Source of the DNA: Mansonella perstans
Lineage: Eukaryota > Nematoda > Chromadorea > Rhabditida > Onchocercidae
DNA length: 64,000 nt
Reading direction: 5' to 3'
Assembly (NCBI GenBank): GCA_037074765.1
Contig: JBAMDO010000162.1
Location: 1 to 64,000 of the forward strand
Below the pieces are notes generated by a model. It made no database searches. It had not been told where the DNA came from and saw only the letters and a list, made by a program, of their open reading frames with translations. Shown here piece by piece: positions 13,001 to 28,000 of the stretch. A program made the position numbers and the translations under genes. Each line of letters opens with the position of its first letter. Within the stretch, counting starts at the first letter, position 1.

Positions 13001-16000
13001 AAAAAACGAGCTTAAAAGAAATTTCACCAAAGACTTACTGTGCTCTATGTGGATACTTAATCTAATTTTTATGTGCCCAGTATGAGTCTAACCCTGTGAA
13101 CCATGCTACTCTTCGTAAGCTTCGTTTCATCAAACTGGATTTTAGTCAAATGAGCTTTTCAGGAAATGCTGACATATTTGCTCAATATTATCTATCCTCT
13201 CTTCCCTTCTTAAATGCTACTACTCATCTTTTCCATCCAATCTTTTCAAATCCTTTTTTTCCCCAAAATAAATACTCCATTTTCGGGAAGAAAAACAACA
13301 CATCACTATATTACTTTTAACTTCTTCAATAAATAACTTTCCTTCTTCAGTTTTTTCCCACTTTATCCCATCCATACATTTATATATCAAAGTATGAAAT
13401 GCCTTCTAACTTCTAATATCGTACTTTTTTCCTACCATCAATCTTCATTAACACTTTTTTTCAAACATACACAAATTGTTGAGGCATTCAGTAAATTTGA
13501 TATAACATAAATAATTTAAAAAGAAATAAATAATCGAATAAATTAAAATGTCAATAAATAAACCCATACTGCTATCGGTAATTTTATTATTGTTCATCAA
13601 TTTTTATCTTCTATTTCTAAGCAATACAAAATGAATGAATTAAATAAATGAGTGTGATAAAGAGTTAGAAAATTAAAACAGAAATTATACCATTAATGAA
13701 ATATCTACGGGTAAAAAAAAAAATTTGGTATATTTTTCCTTATTTCTAATCCTCTTCTTCTATATTTTCCCTTACTTATAATGTTCTATATTTTCCTCAC
13801 TTAAAATCTTCTATATTTTGCCTTATTTATAATCTTTTTCTTCTATATTCTTCCTTATTTCTAGTCTTCTTCTATATTTTCCTTATTTAAAATCTATATC
13901 TTTCCTTATTTATGATCTTCTTCTTCTATATTTTTCTTATTTAAAATTTATATCTTTCCTTATTTATAATCTTCTTCTTCTATATTTTTCTTATTTAAAA
14001 TTTATATCTTTCCTTATTTATAATCTTCTTCTTCTATATTTTCCTTATTTATAATCTTCTTATTTTCCTTATTTAAAATTTATATCTTTCCTTATTTACA
14101 ATCTTCTTCTTCTATATTTTTCCTTATCTATTTCATCCACTTCATCCTTTCTTTTTCATTTACTTTCGTTTAACGTACATAATATTCTTGCAAAGAGTGT
14201 ATGTTTTTTTTTCTTCCTTATTTACAAAGAATGCGGTTTTTTTTTTTCCTTCTTAAATTTCTTGTTTTTGTAATTTCACAGTGAGTAATTTTCAAGAAAT
14301 AGGAAAATAAGAATGACTAAAGAAAAAAAAGGAACATTTCAGAAAGATGACTTGTTTGTTCAATCAAAATAAAGCTAAAATATATAAAGCAGTACTAAGA
14401 AACTAAGAAAAAAAGATAAACAAAATGAGTCCCTTCCTAGTCCAATTTTTAACTGGTTAAAGCATTTCCTCCTTTCGGATACTTTTACAGCTATCCATCC
14501 ATTCATTTCACTCTTTCATTCATTTACTCAATCTTTCCTCCTTTTCTTCATCTTCTGCCTTTTTCTTTTTCTAAATAACCAATAAATGTTTCAATTTCTT
14601 CAACTTCTCATCCACTCTTAAATTCATCTTTCAATCCCGAAAATATGGCCAATCATACATCTAGATCTTGTATGATACACACACTCTTCCTTCCATTCTA
14701 CATTTTCCACACACATAAACAGCTGCTTTAAGATAATCAAGTTACTATAAAATTACATCTTATAACATGTATATTTTCTTCATCTTACTTTTCCCATCTC
14801 TCTTACATCTTTCATTTATTCATCCTATCTTTTCCCATAGTAATAATCATTAAAATAAAGCATCATTTTTATGATTACAACACTAAACAATTAATCCCTC
14901 ATAATACTTTTAAATCATAAAGTTATTACATAATCTCCTTATTGCACTCATTTACTTCTATTTGTAAGTCATAAATTTAATTACATATGTCTGTATTGTG
15001 CTCATTTATTATTTCTAACCTTTTTTTCTTAGCTTCAATTGTACGATCGAATGATTTGTGGGAAAACAAATCAAATAAATGTTACACTTCAATTTATACT
15101 TCACACCTTAAATTATCTCCCAATACAGCCATATCTATATAGCGAAATATTATGAACAGATAAAAATCAACAGGTACTTCTAAAATCTCAAATTCTCGAA
15201 CATGACTTCATGACTCTTAATTATTTTTGCTATTCATTTCAATTGATTGCAAACCACAATCACTCATTCTGTTTCTCTTTTAGTCAAGCTAACTATGATT
15301 CTTGATTCGCTATATTAGTCTTCCAAAAAAATATAAAAATATTTCACTCTCTTTGGACACATTTGGATGCATTCTTTATATCATTCACAAAATTTTCAAT
15401 AGTACACTCATTTTAATGTTCTTCTTCATTGATATTAAATGTAAGACAAAAAATTAAAAAAAAAAAAAAAAAAAAACTCTACATAATTAATAATGCATTA
15501 AACTCTGATAAGATACAAATATGTTCGTCTGTAATCAACAATAATCTTAAAACAAATATACAAAATGCATACCAGTATGTAGGAAGAAATTGTGTCAATC
15601 TGCAACTTTACGTTTTCGTTTTCACACCTAATATATTTACATAACTTTATCGATCACCTGCTACTCATGATTAATCTCTTTTATTAAATCACTGCTCAGC
15701 GAAAAAAAAAAATGTGAAAAAAAAAAAGGACGGAAACTATATATTAAAGAATCAGACCTCTAAATTGTGATTACTGCTTGATGAAGCGCAACTACGCAAT
15801 GAATTTCTATCTTCGTTACTTGTCGGCAAACTATCACTATCTTTCGACGTTCGGTCTGATACCACTGTCGTGGTTGTGGTGCTTGAATTTCGAGCAGGAG
15901 CTTGCCTCATATCTGGAATACTTTTTTTTTTCGTAATTATAGATGAAAGCTTTTAATTTCAATTAATTCGAGGAAAAATCCAAATCATTTAAAGTTTTAG

Positions 16001-19000
16001 AAAACTCCTGAAGGATTGATTATGACATCAATACCGAAATTAGCAGTCATCAATCCCTGCATCAACTCCCGAATTTTCTTTACCCAATGCACTTTGCATT
16101 GCTCATTGGCTGCTTTTAGCTCTGTACGCATTTCTGTATTTGGCTCATTCCCTTGGCGCAATGCAAATTTGCTCGAATCACCTTCCACATGCTCACAAAC
16201 ATTGATCTCAGCCAACTGAAATCATAAATATAATTTCACATCCAGAATATACAATTCTGAGGATCAGATTTCATAAAATACATATTTTTTTTTATAAAAT
16301 CAGTTATAATGAAATGTTATTCATTTGCCAAAATTTTTAAGTATCATATTACCAACAAATGATAAGTGACAGCATTAAGTAATTAAATGCAACAAATCCA
16401 TCCAAGTTATGGCCCTATTGCAAAGAAAACTAAAATAAAGTGACACAAAATTTTAACAGCTTCTGAAAATAAAATTCTCAGCAAACCAGAGCCTTTTTTT
16501 TATTTAACTTCTTTGTTCCGTATCATCGATATGGAATTATCTAACCCGTTTTTTTGTCAAATATAAAAACTCTTGCCATTAAATGAGTTTTGTAGGTATA
16601 CTTGATTGCTCGACTTGATAATTCCGTTTTCTTCGCGAATACAACGCACAGCTCGAACAGGAAGACTTGCCTTTCTCGGCCTTTTTTGAAATACACTTTC
16701 GGGTCCCAAACCAGAAATGATTCTTGCATCACAAAATCACCAAGAACACCAAGTTTCTGGAAATATTTTTTCTTGAAAATTAAGTGGAAATAACTTGCAG
16801 AAAAATCACGTGAACAATGTCTCAAAGAACAGAAACAATGCTGGTTTTCATAAATAAGACATCTTCTAAACTAATTTAATTCTAATATATATTTTTTTAC
16901 TTCAACTGAACCTCATTAGTTGCAAGTTACTCGGACATGTATTACACATGTTAACAGTCGCCAAAAAATTTATCCAAGATGGTTTTTGCAGCAAAAAGGA
17001 AAAAAATTTACTTTATAATTTTCAAAATTGCCGAGATGCATAAGATCATTGGCTCGTCGAGGTACGCTAACAACTACATCATAAGCTTCCTGCAACATTT
17101 ACAAACAAATATACATTTCATTCGAAATATTGGAAAAAACAACATATGATATTTGTTATAAATAGCCTATTAAAAGCTCATTAAGTCTTATTTAATGATC
17201 CAAATTATTGAACTAAAGCAAGTCCTCTCAGGAATGTCTGGGAATAATGACGTAGTATAGTTTATTCAATCCAACATTTAGTTACACCCAATTTACTAAG
17301 TATCATCCATCATTCAGAATAATATGATTAAATAAAAGGAATCGCTCATTTATCATTTCCGACACATCGACCAAACTATTACAGACTGTTTACTTTATAA
17401 CATTCCAAAAGTATATTTTGGCCTGAATATCTCTGCTGTTTCAAAAACTAAGTAAACATGCCCTGATTTCATCAACATTATTCTTGCAATTTTTCAGCAA
17501 TTGTTCGAGCATTAAACGATATCGCGTAATTCGTTGAACGGGTTTGATTACTAAGGATGACAAATCCTGGCTGTGTTCCAAACTATTTCTTTCACGAATT
17601 TCCTGGAAAAAAAATAAAATGAAAAATTTGGGAGGAAATTTTCGAATTTTTAAATTGAGAAACAAGGTCAAAAATCAATAATAGAAAAACAGTTATTTGA
17701 GATATGGAGTAAACTTGACTTTTCTATCTCATTATGACCTTAAATCCAATTTCAATCCTAAATATTAAGAAGAAAGATCTATTTTAACATGTTGAAATGC
17801 CGATATTTCATCATGAAATTTAGTAGCAAATAGCAAATGCATTCGAATTATTTAAATAAAATATATCTACAGTTAGGAGTCATTTTATTGAAATCGTTGT
17901 AGCTATAATTATCTTTTTTTCATTAATTAGTCGTTCGCACTCAACCGTTCCACTCAAATACTGGTGAATCTTAGAGTTTCATTTTTTTTAATATTATTGA
18001 CAGATTAAGCAAAAGAAATGAAAAAATTAACATTTGGTATTAAAGTCACACTCACCGAAAAGAACTGCATAGCTTCCGGTAATGCAATAACATAATTATT
18101 TTGTTCTTTGTTAACACAATATTCCGTATATAAAGTATTTAGTGTTTCAACGGAAAATATGAAACAATAGCCTACATCTTCCGGATCATTTTCGTGTTTA
18201 ATCAATTCTGGCAGAAAGATTCTAAAAATATCAATCTAGAAAAATCTGATTGCAATATTCCCGAAAAATATGCCGATCAAACTTAAATTTATAGATTCGT
18301 CCAAGTTTGCTCTGCTTTAATAATTAACTATAGAAAACCATCTGATGGAAAATAATATAAACACGATGGGATGAAGCATTATTTCCCAATTTACTGCCGA
18401 GAACTATAAGTTCAATAAATAACATTTCTTCAATCAACAAAAAAAATATGATTTTTATTAAAATTAAAAACAAAGTCCTTTTAAATTGGAAGAAACAGAT
18501 ATTTTTTTTCCCTTAAACGCTGAAAATACCAACTTACTCATTATGAAATTTATAAAGTTGTTCAATGTTGCTGAAGATTTCCTTCTCTTTATCTCGAATT
18601 GCTAATGGTAACCTATCGTTCGCTGCACGATACTCGCTTAGATAATATTTAATACATTTATGCAAATCTTCGATATAATCTTTCTCAGATTTGATTAACT
18701 CCATCATTGGTTCTCTAAAATAATAAATGAAAAATATTAAGGATTGATAATTCAGATAGTTATTAAGATGCGCAAAATTTCAAAACCTAATTAACATAAA
18801 ACACCAAAACAAAATTTGACATGAAAAAATACATAAATGCTAATTATATACATATATATATAGCTATTCTTTAATGAAACAAAACTTTCAACAACCTACC
18901 TCATCTTACGTTTTTCTTCATTAGCTACTCGTTCCACTTCAATTTTTGCTTCAATATTCGAGTCACTTTTTCTATCCAAAGAAAATTCATCTTTCTGTAA

Positions 19001-22000
19001 GAAAATTTCACTGATGTCGTTTTTTCTTTTTTTTTTTTTATTTTGGATTTGTTCTACTTTTCAATCATAGAAAATATTGAAAATCTATGTAAGTATAATT
19101 AAGTGAATACATATATATTTCGAATAACGAACCGCTTTATTTGCATCCAGTTTTCGCCCAAGTGCTCCAGAAAGTAAATTTTCATAGTCAGCAAGGCGCA
19201 CGGAGAAATGTTCATAGCTTGACCGTACATCAAACATTTTTCGTTCGATAGCGTTACAGTGATGATCTAGTGTAGATAGGAATTTTTCAGCTAATTCAAG
19301 CATTACTCGAACTTTCAACCTTTTTTGCTGAAAAAAAAATAAGAAAATGTAAACTGAAAAGTTATTTAGTCCCATTGGTCAATTACTAATTAAGAATTCA
19401 TTGCCAGATCAACCGATATCATTTCAGCAATTATCGTTATAGAAATCTACTTTTATTTCTTCTAGCTTTATTACTGTTATTTATGAATCAGCAAATCGAC
19501 CAATATGTAACACAAATATAAAAACAGGGAAATGAGGACATGAATAATTACTTGTAAACAAGCCCATACTTTTGTTTCGTTTAAATAGAAAATAGAAACC
19601 TTTGCTTCAGCTTTGAAAGTCATATATTCGTCCATGTATGCTTCTAGACTTTCTCGATTCGCCAAGTTTAATCGTGTTTCCAAACATTGCTTTAAAAAGG
19701 CTTCGCCTTCAACAGCTATCCACTCAGCGTTCTGCAAAAAATTAACCTCTATTACAATTTGGTTTTTATTTTCAATTTTTTTCAGAAAATTTAGTTTATA
19801 TTTTAAATTCATCAAATCTAAAATTTGAGAATGAGAACCACCAAGAACCACAGTGTCTGAAAATATCAAAAAAATAACCTCAGTTGCCGTGGCTTCAAGG
19901 AGACATGCTTCATGACAACGATCAAGCTGTTGTTTTTTCCGCATCCATAAATCCAGAATTTTCATTTGTCGATTGCGCAAATTTTCCTTGAGAGCTAGAA
20001 GACGTGTTTCATGCAATTTTATATGCTCTGCTGATGCTTCGCAACGTCGAATATATTTCAAGAACATCTCTGATGTTTTCTGTCCGTACGAACAACCCTG
20101 TAATTTCAATAGTTTCCTTTATCATTTTTTTGTCTGATTATTATAAAACGTTATGAACATCAGAAGAAAAAGTTGTTATCGTCAATTGCATAACATAACT
20201 TACAATATCAGATTATATCAAGCGAATTAAAACAAAATATGAACAAACCTTTAAAAATCTCTCCTTATATTCCATATGTTTTGATAATAAACTTGAAATA
20301 TAATGCGCTCGATCTTTAGCATTTTCGCCATTTCTAATTTGACACCAATCTTTCGAATTCATACTGTATTCTTTCTCAAGCTGATCCAAAATTGGCATAA
20401 CCTACAAAGATTTCAATTTACTTGTAGTATTCTCCTCTATGCATAATTCCAATAAATGCCTAAGAAAAGTATGATTACAATATTTCAGAGTTTCATCTTT
20501 ATGATCTTTTCGTTATTTAACAAAAAATACATGAAACTGAGGCAAAAATATTTTCGGCTCAAGCAAAATTCAATAATCTGCCAAACTAGAACACTCATTC
20601 ACTAAATTTTTTTTACAAAAACTGAAGTCTTATATATTAATAGGTTATGGAAAATGAATTAATCTTCAATGAAATTTTTATGACCTATTTAAGTTCCAAT
20701 GTGATTCTAGTGCTTTTACTGAAAGATAGTCATCAAATCAGTAAGGCGATATTCAATTGTATTTTCGACGATTCAAATGCATCATATCATCATTCCGATC
20801 CAATTATTTTTTAAAACAATGGCCTCTTTCTTCTTGCATAAACCTTTTGCTTGTGTATAATATGACACGGAAAGAAGTTTATGTATTTTCTCCAAATGAA
20901 TTCACCTTTTCTTATAATTTGTTTCAAATACATCTATTAATACCGGCAAAAAACCGCCCGCTCTCATATATGAATTAGAAGATATCTTAAAAAGGTATCA
21001 TAAAGTAAAAGATCAAGAAAAAACTTACTCCTTGATGTAATGTTTTGTAACACACAACGCCGGCCTTGATTAATTTATTCCTTTCTTCTGTAATACCAAC
21101 TAGTCGTCTCCAACGATTTAATACTTCTTCATTCAAATCATCTACTGCACGGATATCAACACCACCACCGTTAATTAGCTGGTCAGTTTTATTCAAAAAT
21201 GCACTTGTTGTGCGACTGATATTCTAAAATTCACATGTTTGATATTTTAAAAGAAGTTTGAATAAAAATTTTAAGAGAAACCCCTGCAAGGGATCCATTT
21301 TTCTTAAAAGTCCATGCCTTTAAATACTTGCTTTTTTTTTTTCGATTTCAAAACTTATATCAAATGCTGCATTAACAAGCAAATATGATCAATATCAAAA
21401 AATTTTAATTTTAAATTGAAAAAAAGAAATGATTATGATTATATTTAAAGTTTTTGCTAATGATAAAGAATTATGTGAATAAAGTGAATATCGCGCAATA
21501 ATTTCAAAATTTTGAAACATAAATTTAAAGCAATTAAGCTTGAAATTACGAAATCAACCATCATAGCTAGTAAAATGAACGATAAGAACACAAAGCAAAA
21601 ATTTCACTTTCAAACTTCTATTAAGAGTGCCAAATTGCTCATCAAATAGCTAATAACAATAAAATAATGTAGAATGGCTATCAAATATAATGTAAGAAAA
21701 AATCTAAGCAAAATATAAATTTAATCCAGAAAAAGTCTCATTAAACAGGTTAGTTCAGCTATTTATATGTCAGGAAAGTGTATCAGCAAATTTTTATGGA
21801 AATATCAAAAAAACATATAGAAATAAAAGACAAAAAGAAAGTTTCTTTAGACTAAAGAAATCGATTTTATTAGTTCCATCAAATAAAACATACTTCGACG
21901 GCATGTTGAAATTGTTTGTGAGCAGATTGAGCAGCTAATGCTTCTTCCAGTGAAGTTGGAATCGTATTCATATGAAGTAATTTTGTTTCTTCGTATTGCA

Positions 22001-25000
22001 TTTTTTGTATTGCAACTGCTGCCATTGCACGTGCGCGATTAAATTGCATGCATTGCTCAATGCGATGATGTGTTTCCTGTGCTACCTGAGATAAATCAAA
22101 AATAAAGCAAAATCGATGGAAACTTTTTCAAAATTTCCTCTTCTATTCATTTCGTCTCTATTAGATATATTATAAAATCAAAATAACTATGTACTTAGGA
22201 TAATAATCAAAATAACTATATACTTAGGATAATAATTAAAGTAACCATATATTTAGGATAATAATTAAAATAACAATATACTTTGGATAATAATCAAAGT
22301 AACTATATACTTAGAATAGTAATTAAAATAATTATGTACTTGGGATAATAATCAAAGTAGCTATATACATAGAATAATAGGGACCATTAGCATAATAGTG
22401 AAACAGATGATTTAAATCATTTACTGTATATATTTGAATAAAATTTCAATTTCATCAATTTAAATATTAACTCCAAATCATCCATTAAATTTAGCGAAAA
22501 TTAAATAGTTACAATACTTCATAAGTTATACCTAATGAATTTCATGAAAAATGCCATATGAAGAAAATAATTCAATTTACCATTATTTTTTCTTCATAGT
22601 GATAATAAGATATTTGATTAAACAACTAACTTGCATTGCTTCATGCTGACAATCGGTAAGTTGTTGTAAACTAGTAATAATTACATCGGTAGCTAGAATA
22701 CCTTCAGTATTGACAAGTGTAGATTCGTTATCTCGAAGCGCCTTTAAATAAAATTTGTCAAAACAAATTGATGCTTTCAACGGCAGTTTGTCTTTAAGAA
22801 TTTCGATTAATATTTCTAAGCAATATTAACCAACCAATTCTATGTAACTACCATCCTTAGGCTATTGAAGCATGAAACATTAACCATAAATAATCTCAAA
22901 ACCCCTAATTCCAAGATTGTCTTTCCCTCAATTCTGTACCCTTCTTTTGAAAAAAAAGAACTGAGATTTCTAACATTCCAAAAAAAAAAAAAAACATGAC
23001 AAATATTTATTTTCCATGAGATTTTTTTTCTATGATATAAAAGTACAATGACGAGACGAAGTTAACAATTAAAGCTAAATCGCCTAAAAGATTAAAAAAG
23101 GATTATTCATTGTTTGGTTATTCACATCAAACATGTAACAAATAATCAAAATCGAATATTAAAAGCGAATGACCCCTAAATTGATTGTCAATTGATTGTT
23201 CCTTCTTATTATGCAATATTATTTCATGCCAAAAATAAACAACTTAAGAAGAAAGCATATGCAAATGAAAAAGTTTAGATAGAATAATTAAGTTTTTCAT
23301 CAGAAGATATGTCAGCAAAATATGCTATCAGAATTGCTTGTGAATGAAAATGAATAGAATATAACCGCCATGGATCGACAACGTATATACACTAGGGATT
23401 CTTACTAGTTATGGATAATATTAATTTGACGGCATACACTCAAATAATGGGTGTATCGAAAAACACAAAAGGACAGTCATGTATTGTATCGAAAAACATA
23501 AAAGGTGTAAGCAACATCAGCTTTAATTCTGATTAAACTTTAAGAAAAAGCAATGTCAAAAGGTAACGAATTAGCGCCGCCAGAGAGTATAGGAAATAGT
23601 ATTATGTATTGTACTTGAAAATCAGGAGCTATAAGTGTAAGATAAATGAATGAAATCAAATTCAACATTGATTGATAATGCCATAGTTTTAGCTGGAAAA
23701 CATTTTATTATTGCAAAAAATTACCTGCAGCAGCTCAGCGGCGTTATTTTTTACACCAGCGACAGCATTTTTAACTTGGGTAGTGTTATCATCTTGATAT
23801 GGTAAAATATGTTCTGCACGCTCAGCGAAATTATTCGACTTCACCAAAGCCACCATATCCTCTCGCCAGTTCTGCAAATACTAAAATTAAGAAATAATTC
23901 CAAAATGATTGCATGGCTTGATCAATTTCTTGTATAAAAACTTGGTAGTTTATGACTTCCATTTCAATCTGAGATAGTCTCTAGGCTTGGGTGAAAGTTC
24001 AAGAAATTCAGCCACTTTTACATAAAATACGTTAAAATTATATTTTTTAAAGAGTTTAAATTAAGATGACGGGAAAATCGCAGGGAACTGATAATGGCAA
24101 AAAATAGAGGGTATAGCAATTGAAAGTTACTTCAGATTACGAAACCTCAATTATCACATAAATTCATTTATACCTTAAGCTGTTGAATAATCTGTTTGCA
24201 ATCCTTAATAAAAGCTGCAAATTTTACACCAAGCTGAAGAGATCTTCTCTGATGTGGCCAACGATCAGCTAGTTTTGCATGCCGTTGCTCTATAAATTCG
24301 AAACTTTGAATACAAATGAATTTATACTTCAATTTAACAGTCGATGTAAAATAGAATTACCGACAACTTATCAATGAATCACAAACAAACCACTTACCAA
24401 TATCATTGATTAAACGTTCAATGACAGCAACCGTTTCACGATTATCGATGTTCATAATCGCAGCTTGCTGCTCCAGTGCCCTAATCAGCTGATTCCCTTC
24501 ACCCATTGTAGTCGCGTATGCCTAAATCGTAATGAAATTAAAGAGTGGAGAAAAATTGAATATTTCGAGAATAGGCGAAGTTTTCCCTTTAATATAATTG
24601 AATCTCAAAAGATTAATTTAAGACTAATCCATTCTACATATTCTTGAAAATAAATGACAGTTCAAACATGCAACAAAGTTTAGTAATGCAAAGCGAACAA
24701 ACTTATTGAAGTATTTAATACAAAGAGACTGGGAAATGTAATGTTTTTAAAAAATGAGATCAATAAATATTAAAGTCTTGAGACAAATAAGTGGGATATG
24801 GTTATCTCACTTTTAGGCCGAGAATTCTAAAATTTTAATTTTTATCAAAGAAGCAAGAATTTGATTTATTAAGGATGAATAGAAAACTCAACCTGTGCCG
24901 TAGCATCACTTTCAATCATCCATTCTTCTTTACGACGTTCGCCTTCCTGAATATTTGTCGAAACAAAATCATACTGGCTACTTTTCACCTCCATTCGACC

Positions 25001-28000
25001 ATACCATTCCATAATTTCACTGTAATGCGTATGGAACAGAACCGATTTATTCAGTAAATCTCGTCGCGCTTCAACCTAGAAGTAACTTTGCTTCATTTGT
25101 AATATCATAAGCATAAATCTTTAATGACAATATTCCTGAGTATCTTGAATGTAAAATAGAAAAAAAAAAAAACTAACTCTAACGGAAAAAGCTTCAATTC
25201 GCTTCCTCAACTCCTCCACTACAACACTCATTTGCTGTACATCGCACTCACCTGAAATCACGCTTTTATTTTTAAACAGTTATTAAACTTAGCTTATGCA
25301 AACTGTTCATGAAGGAAATTGTCCAAAAATATTAAAACTGTGCTATCATATGTTTCTGTGACAACAATACAAGTTAAAAGTACGGTGAAACGTAAATTCT
25401 AAAAATAGCGTGAACAATTATCCTGGTATCAATAAATAAATAAAATAATTTAAACCGCGACAATAACCAGTGTGTAAGGTTTTGATTTAAGACCGCGTCC
25501 GAAATATGAGATTCATTTTCAGTATTATGAAAAGAAAAGCTACACGCAAAAAAAAGGGAACAAAATTACACTGGAAATAAAAACTTACCAGATTCAATGA
25601 TAGTATTAGATGCGGTGAATAGCTTTTCAGCATTGGAGTAAGTATTAGAGGCTACTGACCGGAAATGACTATGATTTCTTTGTAAAACTTTTGCTTGCGA
25701 TAAATTATTACCAATAGCAGTGTTTTTATTCAAGTATGCATCACCGTGTTCTTCTAACCACTGAAGAACCTGAAATAACAAAAAAAAAGTTTTAGTTCAC
25801 ATATGTTACAGCTCTATCCGTGTACTGCTTATATATTTAGTATGAGGCTTCATTATTGCTAAGATTATTTCTAGAAATAACAAATATTTTTCTATGCTTA
25901 TATATGTAAGAAAAAATAAGAGGAGGATTCAGGAATAGTTAAATTTTTCGAAATATCATGGTCAAATAGCTTAGTATGGAAGGCATTAATGAAATGAAAA
26001 GACTGTATACTTCACATAAACAAATTGTTTTTCAACTCTTTCTTCACGAAGAAACACTCACTTCACTTTTCGAGAAAACTTCTAAGTCAACCGTGCGTTT
26101 GTTATTTAGACTGATGGTTGAGACACTCGATTATAGACATAAAGTAGAGATTATAACTGCCTTCGAAAATATTTACAAAAAAAAAAAAAAAAAAGAAACC
26201 AACTCTATGAGTGTCTGTTTCAAAAGCAATCAGAGCAAGTCTCGAGTGTAGACGTAATTTCTTGGCTTGCCATTGAGAATGTAATTCTTTATGTGCCCGA
26301 GTTATTTGTTGAATCAAATCAACAACATGCTTATAAGCATTATTTTGGCCAACTGCATCACCTGCCAATGTTTTCAGGATTTGTGTTAAAGAGCGGCCAT
26401 CGCCAATAGCCTGTAATAGTTACTTATCTAAGATTAATTAGAAGGATCATTTAAAAAATTCAAATACAATATCTTAGTACTTCTAGAATTTGTTAAACTA
26501 ACTGTTTATATCTATTCATTGGATTTTGAATTAGTGTAAAGCTAATAAAGCAATATTTAGATTTTGCAACGAATTTACATTAATTTGACTTCGTGAGGAT
26601 CCCATTACTTTTTAGTGACTGTTTCGGTTCTAAATATATTTATTGCATAAGAAAATAAAATTAAATATTGTTTAAAAACGTCACGAATTTTTCAATAAAA
26701 TGTCAGAGAAATGCCACTTCACGGATAGCTATTTAATAATTTCTCTTTAAAATCAAAAATGTCATCAATTTCGCTTACTTCAGCATATGTTTGCAAGAAC
26801 ATTTCTCCAAAACGCTCATGTTCGGCAATTGCCACCTCCAGTTCATCACCAGAATATTGACCCATTCGTCTACCATTATCCAATGTAATATTATGTAACC
26901 ATGATGGCATCTTTGACAAATACTGCAATATGATGAACCAATAGTTAAAACAAATAATTAAAAAAAGAAATAATTTTTCCATACAGCAAAAATTACTCAT
27001 CAATTAAGCTGAAGATTTTTTAGAATCATAAATCTAAAGCATATAAAAAAGTTAGTTACAGGAAGTCTTTCTCAATGTCATTCCATAAGATAAACATATT
27101 TTATCAGAACAAAAAATGGCTGAAGCATACAATGTGACTTTTACGATGAAAGGAAAGAGCCAAATCAAGAAGGCGAGAACGCTGTTCATTGATTTGTTTG
27201 AATCGTCGCCATTCTTCATCCAAATGCACTGCTACATTTTCGATTTGTACTTTTCCATAGTTACCAATTTCGCGAAGACGCTTTGCAACTGTCGTTACGT
27301 GTGATATATTAACCTCCGTATTCTGCACAATTCATTAATTATTCCATATCAGCGAAATTATTTTATCTACTAGTTTAGAACAAGGGCAAAAGTTTCAAAA
27401 AATTAAAAAAAGTCTAGACAAGAAGGAAATAAAACTAATTGCAAGATTTCCATTACTTCAAATTTCGCTTAAAAAATCAAAATCGTTTTTAGAAAAAATC
27501 TTACATTGGCTGCTGCAATGAAATCAAGATGCTCTGAAAGCAACACTGATGTTGACTGCTCAGAATCACCGATTTCAAGGAGTCGTTGCATTGATAAGGC
27601 ATAATGACTGCGAATCCAATCAAACATCTATATGAATGAATTACTTTCTCATAGATGTGAGCAAGCAGGCATTTTGCAAAACAAACATATTCTGAGAATT
27701 AAAGAGGAATTCGAAAAGATGACAGATTTTTCCCAAAACAGTGATTAGAAAAATGCTCACTTTATCTGCATCTTGTTCAAAAAGTTTGAGTTGATAGCAG
27801 TGATCCAGCTTCTGCCGGCGTGTTTCCCACTGTACAAAAATTTCATCTCTGAAAAATTCAGCAATAAAAATGCAAGATAATAAAAATGAAAATTGAAAAA
27901 ACAAACCCAAAAAAAAGCTTCAATCAAATTAATTTCAAATGATTTACAAAATTAAACAAACTTTGAGGTACGAAGCGAATTAACGAGTGATGAAAGATGG

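Larger units (their letters stand above)
5104..15757. other. unc-73 10.7-kb intron containing alternative first exons
   Basis: Intron between the linker and SH3 exons. Apart from the two candidate first exons (12434-12595 and 6156-6245) and the pyrimidine repeat at 13.7-14.1 kb I see no coding sequence. Alternative promoters should lie within it. The 118-codon minus frame at 8.5-8.9 kb has AT-driven composition and is not supported. Confidence 0.7.
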
